Shown here piece by piece: positions 33,347 to 42,348 of a stretch of 64,000 bases of DNA. The notes beneath the pieces were generated by a model. It worked only from the letters and a program-made list of their open reading frames with translations. It made no database searches and was not told the origin of the DNA. This DNA is from an uncultured Kangiella sp. GTDB taxonomy: Bacteria > Pseudomonadota > Gammaproteobacteria > Enterobacterales > Kangiellaceae. The DNA is taken from assembly GCA_947503435.1 (NCBI GenBank), contig CANNDL010000003.1, positions 542,389 through 606,388 of the forward strand, read 5' to 3'. The stretch's first letter is position 1; every line of letters starts with the position of its first letter. The position numbers and the translations under genes are program-made.

Positions 33347-35821
33347 ATGAAAGATAAACTCTTCCAATTAGCAGTATCGAAACCCAAAATTATATATTGG
33401 TCATTGATAGCGGTGACGCTTATTTGTGCTGCTATGATGATTAATATCAAGATTGATACCGATCCAGAAAATATGCTGCCTGATACGCAACATGAGCGAG
33501 TCTTTCATAATGAGATAAAGCAAAAATTTCAGCTACATGATGCAATTGTGGTAGGGGTAGTTTCCGAAGAAGAGAGTGGAATTTATAACCTAGGAACTTT
33601 GAACGCAATTGCCCAGCTTAGTCAGCAGATAGCAAAGATTGAAGGTGTGATTACAGTTGATCTAATGTCTTTGCAAACAGTGGACAATATCACACAGCAA
33701 AATGACGCTATTCGTTTTGAGTGGATGATGAGGCAGGCACCGGAGTCACTTCTAGAAGCTAATCAGATAAAGCAGAATATTGAGCGTTTGCCATTATTTC
33801 GGAATACCTTAGTATCTGATGATTATAAAGCCGCAGCTATTTATGTTCCTATTAAAAATAAAGATCAAAGTTACCGAATAGCATCGGAAATAGAAGCGCA
33901 TATAGAAAATATAGAAACGAGTAATAAGTTTTATATAACTGGTTTACCCGTCGCCGAGGATACTTTTGGCTTTGAAATGTTTGTCCAAATGGGGATTTCA
34001 GCTCCACTCGCAGCCGTTATGATTTTTATATTGCTGTTTGTCTTTTTTAGAAATCTGAAATTTATTGCTGCCCCTATGATCATAGCGATGGCTACAGTTA
34101 TCATAGTTATGGGCATGATGATCGGTTTAGGATTTACGGTTCATATAATGAGCTCGATGATCGCGATATTTTTGATGCCCATTGCGGTAGTTGATTCTGT
34201 ACACATAATGTCGGAATTTGCAGATCACTATAAAAAGAACAGTGATAAACAACGTGTGATCAAACAAGTAGTTAATAATTTATATAAACCGATGTTATTT
34301 ACCAGCTTAACCTCAGCCATTGGTTTTGCATCGTTAATGCTAACGCCGATTCCACCAGTACAAATATTTGGCGCTTTTGTAGCTTTTGGTATTTTACTGG
34401 CATTCTTCTTAACCATAATTTTTATTCCGGCTTATATTACTAGCTTAAAAGAAACTTCCTTAGAGTCGTTGCAGGCAGTAGCAACTAAATCTAAGCGTTT
34501 AGAAACATGGCTGCCGTTATTGGGTAGATTTAGTTTCAAGCAGAGTAATCTCTTGTTAGCGGCTTTTTTGCTATTGGCGATTGGATCTGTATGGGGTATC
34601 GCTAAGATTCAAATAAACGACAATCCGACGCGTTGGTTTAAAGCAGATCATAAAATAAGGATTGCTGACAAAGTATTAAACGAGCACTTTGCAGGGACCT
34701 ATGATGCTTACTTAGTTTTAGAAAAAGATAATAGCAACATCATCAAGGATTTTAGGGAAATTCTAACTAGTTTAAATATTGAGACACAAGAAGATAATAG
34801 TGTGTCGCTTGGTACAGAGATTAATGAGGCAATTTTTGCTATTGAAGATAAATTATTTGAATCAGATGACTCAAGCAAATTAGAGTTGGCTTTGGAAAAA
34901 TTAGACCAGTTAAAAAGTAAACTAGCTACATTCCAGCAGCCGACAAATTTAAATTTAATAGAAAATTTACAAACAGCATTAATAGATACAGGCTTGGTTG
35001 GTAAAACGAATAGTTTGGCTGATGCGGTAAAGACGGTAAATCGCGAATTATTAAGTGGTGATGATAAAGACTATCTAATACCTAATAGTCAATCGGGGAT
35101 TGCACAAACGTTATTACAATATCAATCTTCACATCGTCCGCACGATTTATGGCATTTAACTACTCAAGATTATTCATCTTCTGTAATTTGGTTACAAATG
35201 AAAAGTGGTGATAATCAAGACATGAGCAAGATTGTCGAAGCTATGAATGTGTATTTAGAGTCTAATCCGTTACCTGCAGGAATTAGTGCAAAATGGGCTG
35301 GCAAAACTTATTTAAATAAAGTGTGGCAAGATGAAATGGTGTATGGAATGTTAACCAGTTTATTAAGTGCCTTTGCAGTAGTTTTTATCATGATGGCAGT
35401 ATTATTTAGAAGTATTTGGCTTGGATTAGTGGCGATGCTGCCTTTAACCATAACTATTACTGCTATTTATGGGCTAATTGGTTGGTTAGGAAAAGATTAT
35501 GATATGCCTATCGCGGTATTATCAGCTTTAACATTAGGATTATCTGTTGATTTTGCGATCCACTTTGTACAACGAACTCGAGATTTATATCGAGAGACTA
35601 ATGATATTAACCAAACTTTTGAATTAATGTTTAAAGAACCAGCCACAGCGATTAGCAGGAATGCTATTGTGATTGCTGTTGGCTTTACTCCTTTACTGAT
35701 TGCACCGTTAATGCCTTATGTAACGGTGGGTTTCTTTTTGGCAACCATTATGGCAGTGTCAGCATTAGTTACCCTAGTTTTATTACCTATTGCACTAAAA
35801 GCATTGCGTTCAAAACTTTAA
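33347..35821 (+). CDS. RND-superfamily (MMPL-type) exporter
   Basis: An 824-residue protein with the duplicated RND/MMPL architecture: a helix near 13-33, a periplasmic loop (about 35-205), a helix bundle (about 210-370), a helix near 400, a second large loop (about 425-650), and a C-terminal bundle (about 655-815). Charged residues sit in the bundles (VVDSVHIMSEFADHY and LSVDFAIHFVQRTRD). Related proteins export lipids or other hydrophobic molecules. It begins a tight set with a LolA-like protein (10 bases later) and a beta-barrel, suggesting one export route. Confidence 0.85.
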   Translation: MKDKLFQLAVSKPKIIYWSLIAVTLICAAMMINIKIDTDPENMLPDTQHERVFHNEIKQKFQLHDAIVVGVVSEEESGIYNLGTLNAIAQLSQQIAKIEGVITVDLMSLQTVDNITQQNDAIRFEWMMRQAPESLLEANQIKQNIERLPLFRNTLVSDDYKAAAIYVPIKNKDQSYRIASEIEAHIENIETSNKFYITGLPVAEDTFGFEMFVQMGISAPLAAVMIFILLFVFFRNLKFIAAPMIIAMATVIIVMGMMIGLGFTVHIMSSMIAIFLMPIAVVDSVHIMSEFADHYKKNSDKQRVIKQVVNNLYKPMLFTSLTSAIGFASLMLTPIPPVQIFGAFVAFGILLAFFLTIIFIPAYITSLKETSLESLQAVATKSKRLETWLPLLGRFSFKQSNLLLAAFLLLAIGSVWGIAKIQINDNPTRWFKADHKIRIADKVLNEHFAGTYDAYLVLEKDNSNIIKDFREILTSLNIETQEDNSVSLGTEINEAIFAIEDKLFESDDSSKLELALEKLDQLKSKLATFQQPTNLNLIENLQTALIDTGLVGKTNSLADAVKTVNRELLSGDDKDYLIPNSQSGIAQTLLQYQSSHRPHDLWHLTTQDYSSSVIWLQMKSGDNQDMSKIVEAMNVYLESNPLPAGISAKWAGKTYLNKVWQDEMVYGMLTSLLSAFAVVFIMMAVLFRSIWLGLVAMLPLTITITAIYGLIGWLGKDYDMPIAVLSALTLGLSVDFAIHFVQRTRDLYRETNDINQTFELMFKEPATAISRNAIVIAVGFTPLLIAPLMPYVTVGFFLATIMAVSALVTLVLLPIALKALRSKL

Positions 35822-35831
35822 TGGCAAACCG

Positions 35832-36611
35832 ATGAAAAAAATTATTTTTACTTTATTAATATTCCTAGTATCTACTGTTATTGCTGAAGACAAAAAAGAG
35901 GTAGCTTCTATTGTTAAAGAAGCGTATCAGGCATGTTATTACCCTGGCGATGACGCGCAAAGAAAAGCGCGTATGGTCATAGTGGATGGGCAGGGTAACA
36001 AACAATTACGACAATTTAATATCTTTAAAAAAGATAAAGAAGATGGTGGCGATCAGGATTTCCTAGTTGTGTTTGAAAAACCGAGCGATGTGAAAAATAC
36101 AGTGCTGTTAGTCAATAAGCATGTGGCTAGTGATGATGACCGATGGTTGTACTTGCCAGGTTTGGATTTGGATAAAAGAATCGCAGCTAGCGATAAAAGA
36201 ACCAGCTTTGTTGGTTCAAATTATTTCTATGAAGATATTTCCGGGAGAAGTTTACAACTAGATAATTTTGTATTGATTGGCGAAAATGACAATTCGTATA
36301 AAGTAAAAGCAACTCCCAAAGATCCTACACTGGTAGAGTTTGAATTTTACGAAATGTTGATTAATAAGAATACTATGTTACCTATGCGGATGGAGTATTA
36401 TGCTGATGGCAGTCTTTACCGTAAAGCAGAAATACTAGAGGTTAAAACAGTAGAAGGGTATCCAACGGTATTCAAATCTAAGATTACCGACTTAAGAACT
36501 AATGGCTATACGCTCGTCCAATTTAGAAAGCCTAATTACAATATTGGACTTGATGAAAAACTATTTACTGAGCGATCACTAAGAAATCCTCCTAAAAATT
36601 TATTCAAATAA
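35832..36611 (+). CDS. Outer membrane lipoprotein-sorting (LolA-like) periplasmic protein
   Basis: A 259-residue protein with a signal peptide (MKKIIFTLLIFLVSTVIA) and then a LolA/LppX-like beta fold. Typical elements are RKARMVIVDGQGN, DRWLYLPGLDLDKRIAASDKR, SFVGSNYFYEDISG and LPMRMEYYADGSLYRKAEIL. This family is often encoded next to RND exporters and may carry a hydrophobic cargo across the periplasm. It lies between the RND gene and an outer-membrane barrel. The cargo is unknown. Confidence 0.82.
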   Translation: MKKIIFTLLIFLVSTVIAEDKKEVASIVKEAYQACYYPGDDAQRKARMVIVDGQGNKQLRQFNIFKKDKEDGGDQDFLVVFEKPSDVKNTVLLVNKHVASDDDRWLYLPGLDLDKRIAASDKRTSFVGSNYFYEDISGRSLQLDNFVLIGENDNSYKVKATPKDPTLVEFEFYEMLINKNTMLPMRMEYYADGSLYRKAEILEVKTVEGYPTVFKSKITDLRTNGYTLVQFRKPNYNIGLDEKLFTERSLRNPPKNLFK

Positions 36612-36613
36612 CA

Positions 36614-37888
36614 ATGCAATATTATAAAGCCATTCCTTTATTCGGTTTATTGGCAGTTGGCTTTAATGCTGATGCTGCAGAGGACGATCTCTGGCAAAAA
36701 GATTGGGAGGAAGAAGAAATCACTACTAGTCTATGGACGGGTTTCTTAGAGGCTGGATACGGCTACCGCTTTAACAAAGATGATTTATTTAATAACCAAG
36801 AAACGCTAAATGAAGTTCGTTTGTATTTAGAAAACGATTGGCAATTTGAAGATATAGACTTTACCTTTAAAGGAGAAACTTGGTATGACGGTGTTTTAAG
36901 AAAATGGAAAGCCGATATCAGGGAGTTAAGCCTAAAGTTTAGTGCTTTTGGTAATACGGATTTTAAAATTGGTCGACATATTTCCACTTGGGGTACAGGC
37001 GATTTATTATTTTTGAATGATCAATTTCCGAAAGGTTGGAATGCCTACTTTAATGGTCGTGATGATGTCTATGTAAAAGCCCCAGCCAATGCAGTTCGAG
37101 TCACTAGTTTTTATGATTGGGCAAACCTAGATTTAGTATGGACGCCGAAATTTACAGCTGATGGTTATATTAATGGCGATCGTTTTTCTTTTTTCTCTTT
37201 ACTAGCAAATCAAAACATTGGGGGTTTTGATATTGTAAATGAAAAAGAACCTACGACCGATGAAATTGCTTTAAGGGTCTATAAAAACTATCAAGGCATT
37301 GAGTATGCTTTATATGGGTATAAAGGTTTTGATAAGCGTCCTTTAGGTTTAACTCAAAATTTCCAACCAACATTCAACAAGAGAAATTTACTGGGTGCCA
37401 GCGTTAGAGGCACTATTGCCAACGGTATATTCAATCTTGAAGTTGTCTATGAAAATGCGCTAGAAGATCAAGAAGGCTCGAATCCATTAGTTAATAATTC
37501 ATTAACAAAATATTTAATAGGTTACGAGTCGGAGTGGTTACCTAAACTTAATGTGGGATTTCAACTTTATCGAGAAGCTATTCAGGATTATTCCGAATTA
37601 ATGATTAACTCGTCTTTTCCCAATTTAGAAACTTCAAAAAATAGAGACTGGCTAACCAGTAGAATTCGCTATTCAGCGCTGCAAGATAAGTTAACGCTAA
37701 ATTTATTTAGTTTTTATTCATTAACCGATAAAGATTATTTTTTGCGATGGAATATAAATTATCGACAGGATGATCATTGGAACTATACTTTTGGCATTAA
37801 CCAAATGGATGGCAAAGAACCGCATACGTTTTTTGCACAATTTGAAAAAGCGTCCAATGCTTATTTTAGAATTCGGTATAATTTTTAA
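36614..37888 (+). CDS. Predicted outer-membrane beta-barrel protein (DUF1302-like)
   Basis: A 424-residue protein with a signal sequence (cleavage near ADA) and an aromatic-rich pattern of alternating strands, ending in phenylalanine (YFRIRYNF), as in outer-membrane barrels. DUF1302 members accompany RND/LolA-like genes in many marine bacteria, but I recognise the family only weakly. It begins two bases after the LolA-like gene, completing an inner-membrane, periplasm and outer-membrane set. A terminator follows. Confidence 0.7.
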   Translation: MQYYKAIPLFGLLAVGFNADAAEDDLWQKDWEEEEITTSLWTGFLEAGYGYRFNKDDLFNNQETLNEVRLYLENDWQFEDIDFTFKGETWYDGVLRKWKADIRELSLKFSAFGNTDFKIGRHISTWGTGDLLFLNDQFPKGWNAYFNGRDDVYVKAPANAVRVTSFYDWANLDLVWTPKFTADGYINGDRFSFFSLLANQNIGGFDIVNEKEPTTDEIALRVYKNYQGIEYALYGYKGFDKRPLGLTQNFQPTFNKRNLLGASVRGTIANGIFNLEVVYENALEDQEGSNPLVNNSLTKYLIGYESEWLPKLNVGFQLYREAIQDYSELMINSSFPNLETSKNRDWLTSRIRYSALQDKLTLNLFSFYSLTDKDYFLRWNINYRQDDHWNYTFGINQMDGKEPHTFFAQFEKASNAYFRIRYNF

Positions 37889-37892
37889 AAGA

Positions 37893-37916
37893 AAAGCCGC
37901 TTAAGCGGCTTTTTTA
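37893..37916 (+). terminator. Bidirectional terminator
   Basis: The repeat AAAAGCCGCTTAAGCGGCTTTT is a perfect palindrome followed by T, between convergent genes. Confidence 0.9.
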
Positions 37917-37925
37917 TTGATTTGA

Positions 37926-38309
37926 TTAGGGTTTGATTAGTTGACCGCCTGAGTCAGTCCAGGCTTTAATACCACCAGCCACAGAATACACATTCTTAAA
38001 TCCAATTTGTTGCAAGCTATGAGCGGTACAAGCAGAACGGCCACCCGAAGCGCAGTAAAGGTAAATAGGCTTATCAAGCGCTTCGTCTTCATTCAGATCT
38101 TTAAGCATCGGTAAGTTAAAAAGATTAAATTCTAAAACTCCGCGTGGAATAGCTAAGGCTCCTAATACTAAACCTTGAGCATGCTCTTGCGGTTCACGTA
38201 CATCAAATACCAGTTCGCCATTGGTGATAGCAACTTTAAGATCGTCAATTGAAACTTCTGTAATCTGGCTTTTAATCGTAGCCATATAGTTTGCGATACA
38301 AGTCTTCAT
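37926..38309 (-). CDS. Rhodanese-domain sulfurtransferase
   Basis: The start at 38309 overlaps the ArsR stop (TAATG), so the two are coupled. A longer upstream start would extend into arsR. The 127-residue product has a single rhodanese domain with active-site loop CASGGRS, where cysteine carries a persulfide. The short N-terminus has one more cysteine (Cys4-like position). Coupling with a two-cysteine ArsR regulator fits a persulfide-handling role, but the acceptor is unknown. Confidence 0.85.
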   Translation of the reverse strand: MKTCIANYMATIKSQITEVSIDDLKVAITNGELVFDVREPQEHAQGLVLGALAIPRGVLEFNLFNLPMLKDLNEDEALDKPIYLYCASGGRSACTAHSLQQIGFKNVYSVAGGIKAWTDSGGQLIKP

Positions 38310-38641
38310 TATTGGCAAGCCTCCGAGCAAAATAGCTCATGCATTAGGTGGATTACTCGAGCAGCTTCAGTAGAAGCCAGTTTGTAATAAATAGTTTGAG
38401 AATCTCGGCGAGTAGTAACCAATTTTTCTTTTCTTAATAAAGACAGGTGTTGAGACAAAGCCGATTGACTTAAATTTGGCATTGTTTCGTTGAGTTGGCC
38501 TACGGACAACTCCTTTTCATGAAGAATACATAAGATTAGCAATCGCTGCTCATTAGATAAGATCTTTAATAGTCCTGCCGCTTGAGCAGAGTTATCCATC
38601 ATTTCTTTAGTGATGCCTAAATTGGCCGTCATGCTGGTCAA
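38309..38641 (-). CDS. ArsR-family regulator, SqrR/BigR-type (two cysteines)
   Basis: A 110-residue winged-helix regulator. The recognition region LSQSALSQHLSLLRKEKLV is clear. Cysteines lie at residues 38 (LLILC) and 105 (ELFC), with a further one at 109. The first two match in position the pair that forms a persulfide bridge in SqrR, BigR and YgaV. Metal-site cysteines such as the ELCVC motif are absent. It probably represses the adjoining rhodanese operon until sulfide or persulfide appears. The role is inferred from motif and neighbours. Confidence 0.82.
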   Translation of the reverse strand: MTSMTANLGITKEMMDNSAQAAGLLKILSNEQRLLILCILHEKELSVGQLNETMPNLSQSALSQHLSLLRKEKLVTTRRDSQTIYYKLASTEAARVIHLMHELFCSEACQ

Positions 38642-38674
38642 TGTTAATTCCTCAAATTTCAGAATGTTGCTAGC

Positions 38675-40144
38675 TTATTGATTATTTGGCAAAACTTCAA
38701 ATCCAGCTAGTGACTTATAGCTCTTACTAGAATGGGGTTGAAACTCGCCACAACAAGGGTCGAATTGATAATCTTTTGCCCACTCTTCGGCATTTTCTAC
38801 TACGGCTTTTACTGCGGCAACCACTTTTCTAGCATCTTCATCAGTGCTGGTCGGATGCATAGAAATTCGAACCCAACCTGGTTTATCGGTTAAGTCACCT
38901 TGATCGATTCGTTTGGTGATCGCTAGACTGGTCATTTGATCAACGTCTAATAAAATGTGTCCATAAGTTCCTGCACAGGAGCAACCGCCTCGAGTTTGGA
39001 TACCAAAACGATCATTAAGCAAGCGAACAATTAAATTGTGGTGCAATCCTAATACATAAAACGAAATTACACATAGTCGTTCTGTAATATTCGATTCGAG
39101 AATATTTAAACCAGGAACTTGCGATAATTCGCCCATTAAATAAGTAGAAAGTTCTTTTTCACGAGCAACGATGTTTTCTACACCCATAGCTTCTTTTACT
39201 TTTATTGCTAGTGCCGCGCGAATAGTTTGTAAAAATGCGGGTGTTCCGCCATCTTCACGCGCTTCAATGTCGTCAAAGAATTTGTGTTCGCCCCAAGGGT
39301 TAGTCCAAGAGACCGTACCACCGCCAGGCTGATCAGGAACTTTGCAGTCATACAATTTTTTATCGAACACTAAAATACCGCTAGAACCAGGCCCGCCTAA
39401 AAATTTATGGGGTGAGATAAAGATGGCATCTAATTTTTGCGCAGGATTTTCCGGATGCATATCGATATCGACATAAGGTGCTGATGCGGCAAAATCAATA
39501 AAGCATAAACCGTCATGCTGATGCATGATTTCTGCCATCTTGTGATAAGGCGTTTTAATACCGGTCACATTACTGCATGCCGAAAAAGAGCCTATTTTAA
39601 TGGGTCTGTCTTTATATTGTTCCAACAGTTGCTGCATGTGCTCTAAATCAGGGCAGCCTTTATCATTAGCTTTAATGATTTCGACGGTGACTTCACACTC
39701 GTGCCAAGTGGTTTGGTTAGAGTGGTGTTCCATATGAGTGATTAAAACCAAAGGTTTTTCATGCTCGGATATAGTCACACGCTCACGCCATTTTTCTGGA
39801 ATTCGTAATCCCAACATCCGTTGAAATTTATTTATCACTAACGTCATACCTGAGCCGGCAGCAATAAGTACATCATCTTGATCAGCGTTAACATGATCTT
39901 TAATGACATGCTGCGCTTCATGGTAAGCGTGAGTCATGGTGGTGCCGGTTAAAGTAGTCTCAGTATGAGTGTTGGCAACATAAGGCCCTAGGGTATTGGC
40001 TATATAATCTTCGATTGGCGCGTAAAGTCGGCCACTGGCGATCCAATCCGCATAAATAATGGATTGGTTATTCGCTTCAGGATATTGGTGGTTATGACCA
40101 ATGATATTGTCGCGAAAAGGTTTGAAATATTGCTCTAGACTCAT
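38675..40144 (-). CDS. Aminotransferase class V (cysteine desulfurase-like)
   Basis: A 489-residue PLP enzyme of the class V/cysteine desulfurase-like type. The PLP lysine lies in ISPHKFLGGPGSSG (about 245), and RGGCSCAGTYGH carries candidate catalytic cysteines. Longer than IscS and without its C-terminal tail, it resembles family members called aminotransferase class V in marine bacteria. The C-terminus FDPCCGEFQPHS has another cysteine pair. It precedes arsR and rhodanese on the same strand (33 bases), so a shared sulfur role is plausible. The substrate is not determined. Confidence 0.78.
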   Translation of the reverse strand: MSLEQYFKPFRDNIIGHNHQYPEANNQSIIYADWIASGRLYAPIEDYIANTLGPYVANTHTETTLTGTTMTHAYHEAQHVIKDHVNADQDDVLIAAGSGMTLVINKFQRMLGLRIPEKWRERVTISEHEKPLVLITHMEHHSNQTTWHECEVTVEIIKANDKGCPDLEHMQQLLEQYKDRPIKIGSFSACSNVTGIKTPYHKMAEIMHQHDGLCFIDFAASAPYVDIDMHPENPAQKLDAIFISPHKFLGGPGSSGILVFDKKLYDCKVPDQPGGGTVSWTNPWGEHKFFDDIEAREDGGTPAFLQTIRAALAIKVKEAMGVENIVAREKELSTYLMGELSQVPGLNILESNITERLCVISFYVLGLHHNLIVRLLNDRFGIQTRGGCSCAGTYGHILLDVDQMTSLAITKRIDQGDLTDKPGWVRISMHPTSTDEDARKVVAAVKAVVENAEEWAKDYQFDPCCGEFQPHSSKSYKSLAGFEVLPNNQ

Positions 40145-40296
40145 GAGGTGTTTACTTTATATTAGGTTCGGCTAATGTATCAAGAAACAGCCAAAACTCA
40201 AGGGAAATTGTTAGTAAATGTAATGATAGTCTGACAATCAACAAGCTTATCAATATACTGAATGACTCCAAATCCATACAAGAAGCACCTAAACGC

Positions 40297-40797
40297 ATGA
40301 AATCCTTATTCTTTTTTAGCAAAATCATTATATTGGGAATGTTTATTTTAAGTTCTGGTTGTAGTTGGGAAAAAGACAGTAGTTATTATTTATTGAGGCA
40401 TGCAGAGAAAGCTAAAGACGGCACTAGAGATCCAGTTTTGACCCAACAAGGTGTGCAGCGAGCGAACAGAGTGGCGCAAATGCTAAAAAGTAAAGGTATC
40501 AATAAAATCTATTCCACCAATTATCAAAGAACCCTGCAAACTGTTCAGCCCTTGTCTGAAATGACTCAGATCAAAATCGAACAATATGATCCGCGTAAAC
40601 TTAAAGAGTTTGCGGAAAAGATTAAAGCCGAAAAAGGGACTTTTGTAATTGTCGGTCATAGTAATACGACGCCTCAATTAGCCCGACTATTATCCAGTGC
40701 TGAAATTGAAGATATGAATGAAAGCCAATACAGCGATTTGTATTTGGTTACCATCAATCAAGATAGTGTGAGTGTTAAACGATTATCATCAGATTAA
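40297..40797 (+). CDS. SixA-like histidine phosphatase, probable lipoprotein
   Basis: A 166-residue protein with an N-terminal hydrophobic signal and a possible lipid-attachment Cys22 (an imperfect lipobox, LSSGC). The histidine phosphatase motif RHAEK starts at residue 34, and VGHSNTTPQLARLL carries the second histidine. SixA acts on phosphohistidine, but an exported version would have another substrate. It is a single gene divergent from the aminotransferase operon. Confidence 0.82.
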   Translation: MKSLFFFSKIIILGMFILSSGCSWEKDSSYYLLRHAEKAKDGTRDPVLTQQGVQRANRVAQMLKSKGINKIYSTNYQRTLQTVQPLSEMTQIKIEQYDPRKLKEFAEKIKAEKGTFVIVGHSNTTPQLARLLSSAEIEDMNESQYSDLYLVTINQDSVSVKRLSSD

Positions 40798-40810
40798 TTA
40801 TAGTCTTGGT

Positions 40811-42331
40811 TTAAGGAAGTTGATTTAGGTAGCGCTCTAATTTTCGATAACCCAGAGTTTCACTAATGTGCTGTGGCTCAACCGTTTTCGATTGATTTAG
40901 GTCAGCAATAGTTCGCGCAACCTTTATAATTCGATGATACGAACGTGCTGATAAACTCAATTGTTTTAAAGATTGGCTCATCAGCGACTTTGCTTGCTCG
41001 GATAGTTTCGCAAATTGCTCTAATTCACTTGACGATAATTCGGCGTTAAGTTTTTTTTGCCTCGTTAACTGAATCTTTTGGCAGGCTAAAACTTGTTCTC
41101 GATAACGGTCACTGTTCAACGTATTGCTAGGATTGCCTTTTGTTAATTGCTCTTCGGTTAGCAGAGGCACCTCAACTTGTAAGTCGATTCTATCTAGCAA
41201 AGGGCCTGATATCTTTCCTAAATAACGTCTTATTTGATCGGGCGTGCAGCGACACTGAGATTTGGGGTTACCAAAGTGTCCACAGGGGCAGGGATTCATT
41301 GCTGCCACTAAAAGAAACTGCGCAGGGTACTCCATCTGAGAGGCGGCGCGAGAAATGGTAACTTTGCCCGACTCCATGGGTTCGCGTAAATTATCCAAAA
41401 CATGCCGATCAAACTCAGTAAACTCGTCTAAAAATAAAACGCCTCGATGACTTAAAGAAATTTCTCCAGGTTTTGGATGGCTTCCGCCGCCAATTAAGGC
41501 AGGAGCAGAACAAGAATGATGAGGCGTTCGAATTTTGCGCTGATAAAAACGTTTAGCATCAAACCCGAAATGGCTTACGGAATAAATAGCAGCAGACTCT
41601 TTAGCTTCTTGCTCATTCATAGGAGAAAGAATCGTTGGCATCCGATGAGCCAGCATACTCTTGCCAGTTCCAGGCGGGCCAATAAAAATTAAATGGTGAT
41701 TTCCACTAGCAGCAATTAATAAAGCGCGTTTGGCAGCTTCTTGCGCAATCACGTCAGATATATCTGCAGAATAATGATGCCCATTGAGATGTGAAGGCGG
41801 AGGGCAATTAGCTAATTCTGATTGTTGATTTAAAAGTTCGCACACTTGTAATAAATGGTCAGCCTGAAGTGCAGGGCTAGAAGGAATTAATCCCGCTTCT
41901 TCAGAATTTTTACCTGGAACAATTAAAGTGCGTTTGGCTGATTGGCAAGCAAGGCTTATCGGTAGCACGCCTTTTATCGATCTAAGCTCCCCCGTTAAAG
42001 CTAGTTCACCAACAAATTCGTACCGCTCAAGAAGTTCATTATTGATTTGCCCAGAAGCCGCTAAAATTCCTAAAGCAATGGGTAGATCAAAGCGCCCGCC
42101 TTCTTTTGGTAAGTCAGCTGGTGCTAAATTAATCGTAATCCGCCTAGCGGGGAATTCGAAGTTTGAATTCAGGATCGCTGAGCGCACTCGATCTTTAGAC
42201 TCTTTAACCGCCGCTTCTGGTAGACCAACGATTGAGAGTGAAGGTAGCCCGTTGGATAAATGTACTTCAACCGTCACTAAGGGTGCTTCGATACCAAATC
42301 CGGCTCTTGTAAATACAATGGCTAATGACAT
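40811..42331 (-). CDS. comM: ComM/YifB family Mg-chelatase-like AAA ATPase
   Basis: A 506-residue ComM/YifB protein. In naturally competent bacteria ComM is a branch-migration helicase that aids integration of incoming DNA. It starts MSLAIVFTRAGFGIEAPLVTVEVHL, and the AAA domain has IFIGPPGTGKSMLAHRMP (Walker A, about 214-231) and LFLDEFTEF. The zinc-finger-like CPCGHFGNPKSQCRC follows. Full length and intact, it lies 17 bases downstream of the integrase gene intI on the same strand, so it may be read from the intI promoter. Confidence 0.93.
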   Translation of the reverse strand: MSLAIVFTRAGFGIEAPLVTVEVHLSNGLPSLSIVGLPEAAVKESKDRVRSAILNSNFEFPARRITINLAPADLPKEGGRFDLPIALGILAASGQINNELLERYEFVGELALTGELRSIKGVLPISLACQSAKRTLIVPGKNSEEAGLIPSSPALQADHLLQVCELLNQQSELANCPPPSHLNGHHYSADISDVIAQEAAKRALLIAASGNHHLIFIGPPGTGKSMLAHRMPTILSPMNEQEAKESAAIYSVSHFGFDAKRFYQRKIRTPHHSCSAPALIGGGSHPKPGEISLSHRGVLFLDEFTEFDRHVLDNLREPMESGKVTISRAASQMEYPAQFLLVAAMNPCPCGHFGNPKSQCRCTPDQIRRYLGKISGPLLDRIDLQVEVPLLTEEQLTKGNPSNTLNSDRYREQVLACQKIQLTRQKKLNAELSSSELEQFAKLSEQAKSLMSQSLKQLSLSARSYHRIIKVARTIADLNQSKTVEPQHISETLGYRKLERYLNQLP

Positions 42332-42348
42332 TCCTTGTCCTTATAATT

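Noticed and set aside
40811..42331. comM interrupted by an AbaR-like island
   Set aside because: The 506-residue reading frame is complete from start to stop, so nothing is inserted in it.
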